A stretch of 64,000 bases of DNA from Sphingomonadales bacterium (GTDB taxonomy: Bacteria > Pseudomonadota > Alphaproteobacteria > Sphingomonadales > Sphingomonadaceae), in NCBI GenBank assembly GCA_025362295.1, contig JANYGX010000022.1:1-64000 (forward strand), given 5' to 3'. The stretch's first letter is position 1; the number at the start of each line of letters is the position of its first letter. The position numbers and the translations under genes are program-made. The notes beneath the pieces were generated by a model. It had not been told where the DNA came from, ran no database searches, and saw only the letters and a program-made list of their open reading frames with translations. Of this stretch, positions 1 through 9,688 are shown one piece after another.

Positions 1-1
1 T

Positions 2-1192
2 GCCACCATTGGCAAGCCACTGTTCGACAAATCACAATTTGAATTGATCCAGACGGTCATCGATTCCGGCTTGCGCGGGCGCGGCGGAGCCGGCTTCCCC
101 ACCGGGATGAAGTGGTCGTTTGTCCCAAGAAACACGGGAAAACCGGTCTATTTGGTGATCAATGCCGACGAAGGCGAACCGGGCACCTTCAAAGACCGCC
201 TGTGCATGACCCGGGATCCGCACCTGCTCATCGAAGGGATGATCTGCACCGGCTACGCCCTCGGCGTTCGCACGGCCTACATCTATGTCCGGGGCGAAAT
301 GCTGCCCCAGATCCAGGCCCTCAACAACGCCATCCAAGAAGCTTACGATGCAAACTTGCTGGGGGAAAATATTGCCGGTTCCGGCTATTCCCTGGACATC
401 TATGTGCATCGCGGAGCCGGGGCCTACATCTGTGGCGAAGAAACCGCGCTGATCAATTCCCTTGAAGGTTTCAAAGGCCAGCCCCGTCTGAAGCCGCCGT
501 TCCCCGCCGTGTCCGGAGCCTTTGCCGCGCCGACGGTGGTCAACAACGTCGAGACGATCATGGCTGTCCCGGCGATCATCGCCAATGGGGCAAAATGGTA
601 TCGCCAGTGGGGCAGCGAAAAATCGCCGGGCTCCAAACTTTTTTCGGTCAGCGGCGATGTCAAGAATCCAGGGGTCTACGAAGTCCCCTTGGCCATGCCG
701 TTCAGCGAGTTCTTCGACTTGGCCGGCGGCCTGCAGGGCGAATTGCTGGGCTGCATCCCCGGCGGCTCGTCGGCCCCGGTGCTGACCGCCGAAGAAACCC
801 TGAAAGCGACCATGGACTACGAGGCCATCGCCGCCTTGAAATCGATGCTCGGTTCCGGCGCAGTGACTCCGTTCAACACCAGCCGCGACCCGGTGAAGAT
901 CCTCGAATCGATCGCCCGGTTCTATGCCCACGAAAGCTGCGGCCAGTGCACGCCGTGCCGCGAAGGCACTGGCTGGATGTGGCGCAGCATGGAGCGCATG
1001 GTGGCAGGCACCGCTGAGATTGAAGACATCGACATGCTGGAAGACGTGACACGGCAGATTGAAGGCCACACAATCTGCGCGCTTGGTGATGCGGCTGCAT
1101 GGCCGATTCAGGGCTTGATCCGGCACTACCGGCCAGTGATGGAAGAACGGATATATGCGCGAAAAAATGCGATGAAAGTGGCAGCAGAATAA
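2..1192 (+). CDS. nuoF: NADH-quinone oxidoreductase subunit F (5' end outside window)
   Basis: Peripheral-arm subunit of complex I that binds NADH and FMN and carries the N3 4Fe-4S cluster. The frame is open from base 2, so about 35-40 N-terminal residues lie outside the window (396 of roughly 430 are visible). Visible motifs are the glycine-rich GRGGAGFPTG (FMN/NADH site), GAGAYICGEETAL, and the cluster motif ESCGQCTPCREGTGW with the last cysteine in HTICALGD. Base composition is much richer in G+C than nuoG onward (bases 61-120 are 43/60 G+C), falling toward local values only near the 3' end. From memory of the family, the central part (SGDVKNPGVYEVPL, LGSGAV) looks more like beta/gamma-proteobacterial NuoF than the usual alphaproteobacterial form, which suggests replacement by transfer. 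Function is certain; the origin is inference. Confidence 0.96.
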   Translation, partial: ATIGKPLFDKSQFELIQTVIDSGLRGRGGAGFPTGMKWSFVPRNTGKPVYLVINADEGEPGTFKDRLCMTRDPHLLIEGMICTGYALGVRTAYIYVRGEMLPQIQALNNAIQEAYDANLLGENIAGSGYSLDIYVHRGAGAYICGEETALINSLEGFKGQPRLKPPFPAVSGAFAAPTVVNNVETIMAVPAIIANGAKWYRQWGSEKSPGSKLFSVSGDVKNPGVYEVPLAMPFSEFFDLAGGLQGELLGCIPGGSSAPVLTAEETLKATMDYEAIAALKSMLGSGAVTPFNTSRDPVKILESIARFYAHESCGQCTPCREGTGWMWRSMERMVAGTAEIEDIDMLEDVTRQIEGHTICALGDAAAWPIQGLIRHYRPVMEERIYARKNAMKVAAE

Positions 1193-1194
1193 TT

Positions 1195-1575
1195 ATGGGC
1201 CTGACTTACGCCAATATTGAATTGATCAATGAGCTTAGGCCGGATCTGTCACCAGTCAGAGTATCCGCATTGGTTGATTCTGGTGCCATAAACCTATGTC
1301 TGCCAGCAGAGATCGCCAGTCAACTTGGCTTAAAAACGCGCAGACGCAGTGTTGTGCAAATGGCAGACGAAACAACAATAGAAGTTGATGTCGTGTCACC
1401 TGTATCAATATTTTTTGAAAATCGAGAAACCACAACGACCGCACTCATCCACGGTGAAGAAGTGTTGCTTGGTGCTATTCCCATGCAGGATATGGATGTT
1501 TTGGTTGATCTCCGCAACGAGCGTTTGATTGTTAACCCTGATCATCCAAACTTTGCGATGTCTAAGGTTAAATAA
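1195..1575 (+). CDS. Retropepsin-like clan AA aspartic protease family protein, inside the nuo operon
   Basis: Small 126-residue protein with the hallmark of single-domain retropepsin-like (clan AA) aspartyl proteases: VSALVDSGAINLCLP near residues 20-35, where DSG carries the catalytic aspartate, and a later hydrophobic stretch plus LLGAIPMQDMDVLVD corresponding to the second family motif. Such proteins would work as homodimers. The ATG at 1195 lies 2 bases after the nuoF stop. An in-frame upstream start at 1099 would overlap nuoF by 94 bases and lacks the family N-terminus, so it was not used. No signal peptide is visible, so it is probably cytoplasmic. Members of this family occur scattered in bacterial genomes and often have no known substrate. 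Its place between nuoF and nuoG is unusual. Co-transcription is implied by spacing; a role in complex I is not. Confidence 0.75.
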   Translation: MGLTYANIELINELRPDLSPVRVSALVDSGAINLCLPAEIASQLGLKTRRRSVVQMADETTIEVDVVSPVSIFFENRETTTTALIHGEEVLLGAIPMQDMDVLVDLRNERLIVNPDHPNFAMSKVK

Positions 1576-1644
1576 ATGAACGCCTCAAATTCACTATTAA
1601 AAGTTTATCGTAGCCATAAATCATCTGATTTGGATTGCAATTAA
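1576..1644 (+). CDS. 22-codon ORF bridging the protease gene and nuoG
   Basis: A minimal ORF starts with ATG immediately after the stop of the protease gene (TAA ends at 1575) and stops with a TAA whose last base is the first base of the nuoG ATG (1644). The peptide is 22 residues, hydrophilic, with no recognised motif. The TAATG overlap is what one expects of a translational coupling leader that carries ribosomes to nuoG after the insertion of the protease gene. It may equally be chance spacer. No separate function is claimed. Confidence 0.3.
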   Translation: MNASNSLLKVYRSHKSSDLDCN

Positions 1645-3665
1645 TGCCAACATTAATCGTCGATGGAATAGAAGTCACCGTTCCTGTAGGTGCAACCGTG
1701 CTTCAGGCCTGCGAAGCCGCGGGCAAAGAAATCCCGCGCTTCTGCTATCATGAGCGCCTAAGCATTGCCGGCAATTGCCGCATGTGTCTGGTGGAAATTG
1801 CGCCAGGCCCGCCTAAGGTACAGGCGTCCTGCGCCATGCCCGCAGCCGACAAGCAAATTATCACCACAAATTCTGCCAAGGTCAAAAAAGCCCGCGAAGG
1901 TGTGATGGAATTTTTGCTCATCAACCATCCACTGGATTGCCCGATTTGTGATCAGGGTGGTGAATGCGATTTGCAGGATCAGGCGATGGCTTATGGTCGC
2001 GGCACCACCCGCTACGATGAAAATAAGCGCGCCGTCACCGAAAAATATATGGGCCCGCTGGTAAAGACGGTGATGACCCGCTGCATCCACTGCACACGCT
2101 GTGTGCGTTTTGCCGAGGAAGTTGCTGGGGTCGAAGAAATCGGTGCGATCGGCCGTGGTGAGGGGATGCAAATTACTACGTACCTTGAACACGCAGCGAA
2201 ATCCGAGATGCACGCCAACATCATCGACCTCTGCCCAGTCGGCGCCCTGACATCAAAACCTTATGCGTTTGAAGCACGGTCGTGGGAACTTAAAACCACG
2301 GCATCTATTGATGTGATGGATGCGGTCGGCTCCAATATCGCCGTCGCTTCGCGCGGCAATGAAGTGATGCGCGTGCTGCCGCGCCTCAACGAAGATATTA
2401 ACGAGGAGTGGATTTCAAACAAAACCCGTTTCGCGATTGATGGTCTTACCAAGCGGCGTTTGGACAAGCCTTATGTGCGCAAAAACGGCAAGCTGGTTGA
2501 AGCCAGCTGGAACGAGGCTTTCGCGACTATCAAAGAAGCTTTAACGGGTGTCAGCGGCAACGAAATTGCGGCCATTGCCGGTGATCTTGCTGATATGGAA
2601 ACCATGATCGCACTCAAAGATTTGTTAGGTGCACTCGGCTCAACCCGCGTGGATGCGCGGGAAGATGCTGCTGCCTTTGATGCAAAATCGCGTGCATCCT
2701 ATATTTTCAACTCCACAATTGCAGGCATTGAGAAAGCCGATCTTTGCTTGCTGGTTGGTACCAACCCGCGTCTTGAGGCAGCTATAATAAACACACGCTT
2801 GCGCAAGTCTGTGCGCAAACATGGGCTCAAGGTTATAAATCTTGGTCCAGTGTCTGATCTCACATATCCAGTTACGCAATTAGGCACTGACATCTCTATT
2901 CTCAAAGGTATTGCCAACGGAAGTCACCCGTTCGCGGAACAATTGAAAACAGCAAAGAACCCTATCATTATTCTGGGTACAGCGGCGCTTGCTCGAGCCG
3001 ACGGTGGTCATATTCTGGCCGCCGCACGGTCTATTGCTGATAAATATGCTATGGTAAAAGACGGCTTTAATGGTTTTAATGTGCTGCAAACTTCAGCGTC
3101 GCGCGTTGGCGCGCTTGATATCGGTTTTGCCACAGATGGCGCTATACCAGCGATTTTATCGGATGCAGCCGCCGGTAAACTGAAGGTTGTTTTCAACTAT
3201 GGTGCAGATAACATAGACTCAGCTGCTCTCAATAATGCTTTTACGATATATATAGGCACGCACGGCGATGCCGGGGTAAAATCTGCGGCTGTTATATTGC
3301 CTTCAGCGGCCTACACAGAAAAATCAGCCACTTATGTGAATACAGAGGGCCGCGCGCAACAAACCCAGAAAGCTGTGTTCCCGGTTGGTGACGCGCGGGA
3401 AGATTGGACAATCATTCGCGCGCTTTCCGGCGTCTTGGGTAAAACTCTACCCTACGATGATGTCCATGCATTACGTATCAGCAATATAGTCAAAGCCACA
3501 CCAGCCTGGAGTGCGTTCGGTGAATCGGGTGACATTTCTTCTGGCCCGGTTGTGCTGTCAATCACTGATTATTATCAAACCAACGTTGTTGCGCGTGCCA
3601 GTGAAACCATGGCAGAATGTAGCCGTGTTGGACGCGGCGATCCGCAACTGATGGCAGCGGAGTAA
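1644..3665 (+). CDS. nuoG: NADH-quinone oxidoreductase subunit G
   Basis: Iron-sulfur subunit of the complex I peripheral arm, 673 residues, close to the usual alphaproteobacterial length of about 690. The N-terminal 2Fe-2S ferredoxin domain shows CYHERLSIAGNCRMC followed by ASCAMP. Next come the His/Cys motif HPLDCPICDQGGEC for N5 and CIHCTRC with a distal cysteine (DLCPVGAL) for N4. The remainder is a molybdopterin-oxidoreductase-like domain without cofactor role. The start at 1644 gives MPTLIVDG, which matches the family; an upstream TTG at 1635 was rejected. Composition is typical of the rest of the window, unlike nuoF. Three bases separate it from nuoH. Confidence 0.97.
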   Translation: MPTLIVDGIEVTVPVGATVLQACEAAGKEIPRFCYHERLSIAGNCRMCLVEIAPGPPKVQASCAMPAADKQIITTNSAKVKKAREGVMEFLLINHPLDCPICDQGGECDLQDQAMAYGRGTTRYDENKRAVTEKYMGPLVKTVMTRCIHCTRCVRFAEEVAGVEEIGAIGRGEGMQITTYLEHAAKSEMHANIIDLCPVGALTSKPYAFEARSWELKTTASIDVMDAVGSNIAVASRGNEVMRVLPRLNEDINEEWISNKTRFAIDGLTKRRLDKPYVRKNGKLVEASWNEAFATIKEALTGVSGNEIAAIAGDLADMETMIALKDLLGALGSTRVDAREDAAAFDAKSRASYIFNSTIAGIEKADLCLLVGTNPRLEAAIINTRLRKSVRKHGLKVINLGPVSDLTYPVTQLGTDISILKGIANGSHPFAEQLKTAKNPIIILGTAALARADGGHILAAARSIADKYAMVKDGFNGFNVLQTSASRVGALDIGFATDGAIPAILSDAAAGKLKVVFNYGADNIDSAALNNAFTIYIGTHGDAGVKSAAVILPSAAYTEKSATYVNTEGRAQQTQKAVFPVGDAREDWTIIRALSGVLGKTLPYDDVHALRISNIVKATPAWSAFGESGDISSGPVVLSITDYYQTNVVARASETMAECSRVGRGDPQLMAAE

Positions 3666-3668
3666 ACC

Positions 3669-4778
3669 ATGGTATACGCTAAGCAACAAATAGGTTTCAC
3701 GGACTATTTCGTTCAGTATTTTGGTGATGGTGGCTATCTGCTTGCTAACGTGCTGCTTGTGCTTGGTATAGTGATTGGCATTTTGTTCGCCGTTGTGTTT
3801 GCGATTTACTTCGAGCGCAAGGTCATGGGCGCCATGCAAATGCGGCGCGGGCCCAATGTGGTGGGGCCATTTGGTATTCTGCAAACATTTGCCGACGGGC
3901 TTAAATTATTTCTCAAGGAAACCATTATTCCAGCCAGTGCCAACAAGGGCATCTATTTTATTGCGCCTATTCTTACCTTTACGCTTGCGTTGGTCGGTTG
4001 GGCAGTAATTCCGTTTCAGGATAGGGTTGTGCTTGCTGACTTGAATGTTGGCATACTCTATCTGTTCGCCATTTCATCGATGGGTGTTTACGGCATCATC
4101 ATGGCCGGCTGGTCGGCGAACTCTAAATACTCATTTCTTGGTGGATTGCGCTCGTCGGCACAAATGGTGTCGTATGAAGTCTCTATGGGATTTGTCATTG
4201 TCTGCGTCTTGCTTATGGCAGGGTCGCTCAACCTGAGTGCCATTGTGCGTGCGCAAGTTTCCGCCGTTGGCCCGATCAACATGTATTTCTTCCACCCGTT
4301 ACTGTTTCCAATGGGTGTTATATTTTTCATTTCGTCGCTGGCAGAAACCAACCGCACCCCGTTCGATTTACCGGAAGCTGAAGCCGAGCTCGTGGCAGGC
4401 TACCAGGTGGAATATTCATCGCTAGCCTTCGGCCTTTTCATGCTTGGCGAATATGCCAATATGATCATCATGTGTGCCATGACATCCATCCTGTTTTTTG
4501 GCGGCTGGCTGCCGCCGGTTAACTGGGCTCCACTCTATCTCGTGCCAGGCTTCATATGGTTTTTTGCAAAAATTATTTTCTTCTTTTTCTGCTTTGTATG
4601 GGTGCGCGCCACGGTGCCGCGCTATCGCTACGATCAACTCATGCGCCTCGGTTGGAAAGTATTTTTGCCGATATCGCTGGTGATGGTTGTGGTTATCAGT
4701 GGCTATTTGATGCTGTTTGACAAGATGCCGCAATCCTCGAACATAAGACATCAAGTCGCTGTGGAGCTGCCGAAATGA
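3669..4778 (+). CDS. nuoH: NADH-quinone oxidoreductase subunit H
   Basis: Membrane subunit at the junction of the two complex I arms, forming part of the quinone chamber. The 369-residue protein has about eight to nine hydrophobic segments and the conserved loops [11 protein letters not shown] and [17 protein letters not shown], the second containing the acidic cluster of the so-called E channel. It is slightly longer than the usual 340-350 residues because of an extended N-terminus. Its stop overlaps the nuoI start as ATGA, so translation is probably coupled. Confidence 0.97.
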   Translation: MVYAKQQIGFTDYFVQYFGDGGYLLANVLLVLGIVIGILFAVVFAIYFERKVMGAMQMRRGPNVVGPFGILQTFADGLKLFLKETIIPASANKGIYFIAPILTFTLALVGWAVIPFQDRVVLADLNVGILYLFAISSMGVYGIIMAGWSANSKYSFLGGLRSSAQMVSYEVSMGFVIVCVLLMAGSLNLSAIVRAQVSAVGPINMYFFHPLLFPMGVIFFISSLAETNRTPFDLPEAEAELVAGYQVEYSSLAFGLFMLGEYANMIIMCAMTSILFFGGWLPPVNWAPLYLVPGFIWFFAKIIFFFFCFVWVRATVPRYRYDQLMRLGWKVFLPISLVMVVVISGYLMLFDKMPQSSNIRHQVAVELPK

Positions 4779-5281
4779 ACACCACCACCCGCAAGCCATC
4801 AATCTTTGATGCTGCAAAGTCCCTGCTGCTCATTGAGCTGGTCAAATCCATGTCGGCAACGTTCATGCAAATGTTTAAACCGAAAGTCACGCTTAACTAC
4901 CCTTATGAAAAAGGCCCGCTGAGCCCGCGCTTTCGCGGCGAACACGCACTACGTCGCTATCCCAATGGTGAGGAACGCTGTATTGCCTGCAAACTGTGCG
5001 AAGCCGTATGCCCAGCGCAAGCAATCACCATCGAGGCTGAACCACGCGACGATGGCAGTCGTCGCACGACGCGATACGATATCGACATGACCAAGTGCAT
5101 TTATTGTGGTTTTTGCCAGGAGGCTTGCCCAGTCGATGCGATTGTAGAAGGCCCGAATTTCGAGTTCGCCACCGAAACCCGCGAAGAGCTGCTTTATGAT
5201 AAAGCCAAGCTGCTCGACAATGGCGACCGGTGGGAAAGTGAAATTGCACAAAATCTTGCACTGGATGCACCGTACCGGTAA
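4775..5281 (+). CDS. nuoI: NADH-quinone oxidoreductase subunit I (8Fe ferredoxin)
   Basis: Carries clusters N6a and N6b, which pass electrons to N2 in NuoB. The 168 residues contain two CxxCxxCxxxCP motifs ([12 protein letters not shown] and [12 protein letters not shown]) preceded by the family signature [28 protein letters not shown], here quoted only by its parts [16 protein letters not shown] and GEERC. The length is typical of alphaproteobacteria. The start overlaps nuoH by 4 bases. A 23-base gap precedes nuoJ. Confidence 0.97.
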   Translation: MNTTTRKPSIFDAAKSLLLIELVKSMSATFMQMFKPKVTLNYPYEKGPLSPRFRGEHALRRYPNGEERCIACKLCEAVCPAQAITIEAEPRDDGSRRTTRYDIDMTKCIYCGFCQEACPVDAIVEGPNFEFATETREELLYDKAKLLDNGDRWESEIAQNLALDAPYR

Positions 5282-5304
5282 GACGTTCACATGGTTAAGT
5301 CACA

Positions 5305-5910
5305 ATGATTCAGGCGCTCGCCTTCTATCTGTTTGCCAGCATCACAGTCATCGCCGGGATGATGGTGATCAGTGCCAAAAATCCTGTTCACAGTGTGCTG
5401 TGGCTGATCCTTGCGTTTTTCAACGCTGCCGGGTTGTTTGTTTTGCTGGGGGCTGAATTTCTGGCGATGATACTGGTGATTGTTTATGTTGGAGCAGTTG
5501 CCGTTTTGTTCCTGTTTGTGGTGATGATGCTCGACATCAATTTTGAGGAATTGCGCAAGGGTTTTTATACTTATCTGCCTTTTGGGTTGCTTGTCGGTGC
5601 GGTGCTGCTAGGCGAACTCGCGATTGTTGGCCTCGGCTGGGTAACGTCCGACCATGCGGCCTCCCTTAGCAGAATGCCGGCGCCAGCCAACGTGACAAAC
5701 ACCCAGGCACTCGGCCAAATTCTATACACAAAATACGTTTATGTGTTTCAAGCGTCAGGGCTTATTTTGTTGACAGCGATGATCGGCGCGATTGTGCTCA
5801 CTCACCGCACACGCGGCGGCGTACGCAAGCAAAACATCGGTGAGCAGAACATGCGCCAGCCGAGCGATGCGACGGCGCTGGTTCATGTTCAATCAGGGGA
5901 GGGGCTTTAA
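5305..5910 (+). CDS. nuoJ: NADH-quinone oxidoreductase subunit J
   Basis: Integral membrane subunit of the proton-pumping arm. The 201 residues contain five hydrophobic segments; the third includes the motif [16 protein letters not shown] with the pi-bulge glycine region characteristic of NuoJ/ND6. The C-terminal tail is hydrophilic. The gene lies between nuoI and nuoK in the standard order, with nuoK beginning 1 base after its stop. Confidence 0.96.
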   Translation: MIQALAFYLFASITVIAGMMVISAKNPVHSVLWLILAFFNAAGLFVLLGAEFLAMILVIVYVGAVAVLFLFVVMMLDINFEELRKGFYTYLPFGLLVGAVLLGELAIVGLGWVTSDHAASLSRMPAPANVTNTQALGQILYTKYVYVFQASGLILLTAMIGAIVLTHRTRGGVRKQNIGEQNMRQPSDATALVHVQSGEGL

Positions 5911-5911
5911 T

Positions 5912-6220
5912 ATGGTCATTGGACTCGGCCACTATCTCACAGTTTCCGCGATTTTATTTGTGCTTGGAGTACTTGGTATTTTTCTCAATCGTAAAAATAT
6001 TATCATCATCCTGATGTCAATTGAACTCATTTTGCTGGCTGTGAACATCAATCTGGTGGCATTTTCATCATTCCTGAATGATATGGCCGGACAAATATTT
6101 GCAATGTTTGTGCTGACTGTTGCAGCAGGAGAGGCGGCTATAGGTCTCGCCATTCTCGTTATTTATTTCCGCAATCGCGGGTCTATTGCTGTTGATGATG
6201 TCAACATGATGAAAGGCTAG
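5912..6220 (+). CDS. nuoK: NADH-quinone oxidoreductase subunit K
   Basis: Small antiporter-like membrane subunit of 102 residues with three transmembrane helices. The two conserved membrane glutamates are visible in [13 protein letters not shown] and [12 protein letters not shown] longer reading from 5792 overlaps nuoJ out of frame and was rejected; the ATG at 5912 gives the family N-terminus MVIGLGHYL and has GGGGAGG-like purines just upstream in the end of nuoJ. Confidence 0.97.
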   Translation: MVIGLGHYLTVSAILFVLGVLGIFLNRKNIIIILMSIELILLAVNINLVAFSSFLNDMAGQIFAMFVLTVAAGEAAIGLAILVIYFRNRGSIAVDDVNMMKG

Positions 6221-6226
6221 GGCGGC

Positions 6227-8224
6227 GTGATTCAGACGATTGTTTTTCTGCCGCTGCTTGCGGCCATCATTGCTGGCCTGTTTGGCCGCGCGCTTGGTGT
6301 GCGCTTCAGTCAGCTGATCACCACTGGTGCTGTTGGTATAGCAGCGTTGCTGTCATGGATTATTTTTACGCAATTTTTATCTGGCACGACACCTTACACT
6401 GTAACAATATCAAATTGGATTACGTCAGGCAGTTTATCACTTAACTGGGCTTTGAAGGTCGATACCCTTACGGCTGTTATGCTGGTGGTTGTGAACTCCG
6501 TTTCATCGCTCGTGCACCTCTATTCGATTGGCTACATGAGTGAAGATCCGCACCAGCAGCGCTTTTTCAGTTACCTGTCGTTGTTCACCTTTGCAATGTT
6601 GATGCTGGTGACGGCGGATAATCTGGTGCAAATGTTTTTTGGTTGGGAGGGTGTTGGTCTTGCGTCCTATCTGCTTATCGGCTTCTGGTATTACAAACCG
6701 TCTGCCAATGCCGCTGCCCTCAAAGCTTTTGTCGTTAATCGTGTCGGGGATTTCGGTTATTCACTCGGCATATTTGCCATATTTCTCGTGTTTGGCTCAG
6801 TTCAGTTCAGTGTTATTTTTGCCAACGCGCCGCACATGGCTGGCAAGAGTTTTGAATTTCTAGGGCTTCACGTCGATATTATGACTGCCATTTGCTTGCT
6901 GTTGTTTGTTGGTGCAATGGGAAAATCCGCACAGCTGGGCTTGCACACATGGCTGCCCGATGCAATGGAAGGGCCGACGCCGGTGTCCGCGCTTATTCAT
7001 GCGGCCACCATGGTCACTGCCGGTGTGTTCATGTTGGCGCGCTGCTCGCCGTTGTTTGAGCAAGCCCCAGCCGCGCTTGATGTTGTGTGTGTGGTTGGCG
7101 CACTCACGGCATTTTTTGCAGCAACTGTCGGCACAAGCCAGACTGATATCAAGCGGGTGATCGCCTATTCCACATGTTCGCAGCTTGGGTATATGTTTTT
7201 CGCGCTTGGTGTAGGCGCATACGGTGCTGCAATTTTTCACCTGTTTACTCATGCCTTTTTCAAGGCACTGCTGTTTTTGGGGGCTGGTTCGGTTATTCAT
7301 GCCATGCACCACGAGCAGGATATGCGCCACTACGGGGCACTGCGCAAATCTATTCCCATCACGTTTATCACCATGCTGATCGGTACCATCGCCATCACTG
7401 GGGTACCACCATTCGCCGGATTTTATTCCAAAGATACCATATTGGAAGCGGCATTTATGGCGCACTCGCAGGTGGGCTATTTTGCTTATGGGCTGGGTGC
7501 AATTGCTGCGACGCTTACCAGTTTTTATTCCTGGCGTTTAATGTTCCTTACCTTTTTTGGCGAGGCACGCTGGGCAACCTCGAAGCATATTCAACATGCC
7601 GTGCATGATGATCATCACGGGCACGATGCACACGATGGCACAGCGGGCTATCATCCGCATGAAAGCCCATGGGTCATGCTTATACCGCTCATCCTACTTG
7701 CAATCGGAGCAGCTGCAGCAGGTTTTGTGTTCCACACGCATTTTGTTGGTGAGGCGCGCGCCGAGTTTTGGAGGGCTGCAATTCATCCGACCAAACATGA
7801 TGTGCTGAATGACATTGAAGGCATTCCGCTGTTCTGGAAATGGTTGCCTACAGCTGGCATGGTGTTCGGATTATTGATGGCACTGAACAGCTATATCTGG
7901 AACCGTGCGGTGCCAAAACAATTCACCGACACGTTCTCGATGATGTACAAATTTTTCCTTAATAAATGGTATTTTGATGAGCTCTATAGCGTGCTGTTCA
8001 TAAAGCCAGCGTTGTGGCTGGGGCGGTTGTTCTGGAGCGCGGACAAGAATATAATCGATGGTGTTGGGCCAGACGGCGTTGCAGCACTGGTGCAACTCAC
8101 GGCGAAGCGTTCAAAGCTTATTCAAACAGGCTATGTCTATCACTATGCTTTCGCCACTCTTATTGGCGTGATCGCACTGCTCAGTTGGGCGTGGCCACAT
8201 GCTGGCAAAGCGATCGGGAACTGA
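6227..8224 (+). CDS. nuoL: NADH-quinone oxidoreductase subunit L
   Basis: Largest antiporter-like subunit (665 residues), with the long lateral helix at its C-terminus. Signature LHTWLPDAMEGPTPVSALIH is present, as are the charged residues of the Mrp-type half channels. The start is GTG at 6227, 6 bases after nuoK and preceded by GGCGG. A histidine-rich loop around residues 455-480 (HDDHHGHDAHDG) lies between transmembrane segments, as in other alphaproteobacterial NuoL proteins; it could bind metal, but nothing here shows this. Confidence 0.97.
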   Translation: MIQTIVFLPLLAAIIAGLFGRALGVRFSQLITTGAVGIAALLSWIIFTQFLSGTTPYTVTISNWITSGSLSLNWALKVDTLTAVMLVVVNSVSSLVHLYSIGYMSEDPHQQRFFSYLSLFTFAMLMLVTADNLVQMFFGWEGVGLASYLLIGFWYYKPSANAAALKAFVVNRVGDFGYSLGIFAIFLVFGSVQFSVIFANAPHMAGKSFEFLGLHVDIMTAICLLLFVGAMGKSAQLGLHTWLPDAMEGPTPVSALIHAATMVTAGVFMLARCSPLFEQAPAALDVVCVVGALTAFFAATVGTSQTDIKRVIAYSTCSQLGYMFFALGVGAYGAAIFHLFTHAFFKALLFLGAGSVIHAMHHEQDMRHYGALRKSIPITFITMLIGTIAITGVPPFAGFYSKDTILEAAFMAHSQVGYFAYGLGAIAATLTSFYSWRLMFLTFFGEARWATSKHIQHAVHDDHHGHDAHDGTAGYHPHESPWVMLIPLILLAIGAAAAGFVFHTHFVGEARAEFWRAAIHPTKHDVLNDIEGIPLFWKWLPTAGMVFGLLMALNSYIWNRAVPKQFTDTFSMMYKFFLNKWYFDELYSVLFIKPALWLGRLFWSADKNIIDGVGPDGVAALVQLTAKRSKLIQTGYVYHYAFATLIGVIALLSWAWPHAGKAIGN

Positions 8225-8227
8225 CGG

Positions 8228-9688
8228 ATGTACAGCTTTCCTATTCTCACAACAATGATTTTGGTGCCACTTGCGGCCAGCCTGCTTATTCTGTTGTTTG
8301 GCAATGCGCGGATGACAGCGCTGGCGGGCACACTCACCAACTTCGTGCTGGCCGTTATCCTTTGGATGAATTTCGATAACAACACTGCTGCTTTTCAGTT
8401 CACTGAAAATCTGAGTATTTTTGGCACCGCTTTTAGCTATCATCTTGGTATTGACGGCATTGCCATGTTGCTCATTGTGCTCAGTGCATTTCTCATGCCG
8501 CTGTGCATTCTGGCATCATGGGAGAGTATCGAAAAACGCCTCAATGAATATATGATCGCATTTCTTGTCATGGAAGCGTTGATGATTGGTGTGTTTTCCA
8601 GCCTCGATATCATCTTGTTCTATGTATTTTTCGAAGCAGGCCTCATCCCGATGTATCTTATCATCGGTGTGTGGGGCGGGGCACGGCGGATTTACGCAAG
8701 CTTTAAATTCTTTCTCTACACATTGCTTGGCTCGGTGCTGATGCTGCTTGCCATGCTGTACATGATCAGCAAATCAGGCACCACATCAATCCCCGAACTT
8801 ATGGAATACAAGTTTGCGGCACACACACAAATGTGGTTGTGGCTTGCCTTCTTTGCATCGTTTGCAGTTAAAATGCCAATGTGGCCGGTGCACACTTGGC
8901 TGCCGGATGCACACGTTGAAGCGCCGACAGCCGGCTCTGTGGTGCTGGCCGGTGTGCTCTTGAAAATGGGTGGCTATGGCTTCCTACGCTTTTCGCTGCC
9001 CATGTTCCCACAGGCCAGCCACGATTTGGTTTGGATTATCTTCGGCCTCAGCATGGTGGCGGTGATATACACGTCACTGGTGGCGCTGGTGCAGCAGGAT
9101 ATGAAAAAGCTGATCGCGTATTCGTCGGTTGCGCATATGGCGTTTGTGACCATTGGGCTGTTCACGTTTAATCAGCAAGGCATACAAGGCTCGATTCTCC
9201 AAATGCTCAGCCACGGCATTGTATCGGGTGCATTGTTCCTCTGTGTTGGTGTGGTTTACGACCGGATGCACACACGCGAGATTGCGGCATACGGCGGTCT
9301 CGTTAACCGCATGCCAGCCTATGCGCTTGTGTTCATGATTTTTACAATGGCCTCGGTTGGTTTGCCGGGAACCAGCGGATTCGTTGGTGAGTTTCTGGTT
9401 CTACTGGGGGCTTATCATGCAAGCACGTGGGTAAGTTTTGTTGCTGCGATCGGTGTTATTCTTGGAGCAGCCTATATGCTGTGGTTGTACTGGCGGGTAA
9501 TTTTTGGTGCGCTGACCAAGGACTCACTCAAAACTATCACTGATTTATCTCTGCGCGAGAAAGTGATTTTTGCACCGCTTATTGCGGTGGTATTCTGGAT
9601 GGGGATCTATCCGGCAAGTTTTCTGAAGCCGCTTGATAAACCAGTGGCCAAACTGGTTCAGCAAACGCGGATTGGAGGAGCACGTTGA
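8228..9688 (+). CDS. nuoM: NADH-quinone oxidoreductase subunit M
   Basis: Antiporter-like proton-pumping subunit, 486 residues with about 14 hydrophobic segments. The essential glutamate is in [17 protein letters not shown], and the lysine-containing segment and [18 protein letters not shown] are conserved. It begins 3 bases after nuoL and its TGA overlaps the nuoN ATG by one base (TGATG). Confidence 0.97.
   Translation: MYSFPILTTMILVPLAASLLILLFGNARMTALAGTLTNFVLAVILWMNFDNNTAAFQFTENLSIFGTAFSYHLGIDGIAMLLIVLSAFLMPLCILASWESIEKRLNEYMIAFLVMEALMIGVFSSLDIILFYVFFEAGLIPMYLIIGVWGGARRIYASFKFFLYTLLGSVLMLLAMLYMISKSGTTSIPELMEYKFAAHTQMWLWLAFFASFAVKMPMWPVHTWLPDAHVEAPTAGSVVLAGVLLKMGGYGFLRFSLPMFPQASHDLVWIIFGLSMVAVIYTSLVALVQQDMKKLIAYSSVAHMAFVTIGLFTFNQQGIQGSILQMLSHGIVSGALFLCVGVVYDRMHTREIAAYGGLVNRMPAYALVFMIFTMASVGLPGTSGFVGEFLVLLGAYHASTWVSFVAAIGVILGAAYMLWLYWRVIFGALTKDSLKTITDLSLREKVIFAPLIAVVFWMGIYPASFLKPLDKPVAKLVQQTRIGGAR

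Noticed and set aside
32-1126. 364-residue open frame on the minus strand
   Set aside because: It is antisense to nuoF and open only because of the high GC and codon bias of that gene; the translation has no family features.
5792-5911. Upstream extension of nuoK
   Set aside because: Overlaps nuoJ out of frame and gives an arginine/alanine-rich stretch unlike NuoK; the ATG at 5912 fits the family.
6860-7465. 201-residue open frame on the minus strand
   Set aside because: Antisense to nuoL, with composition of a shadow frame and no start signal.
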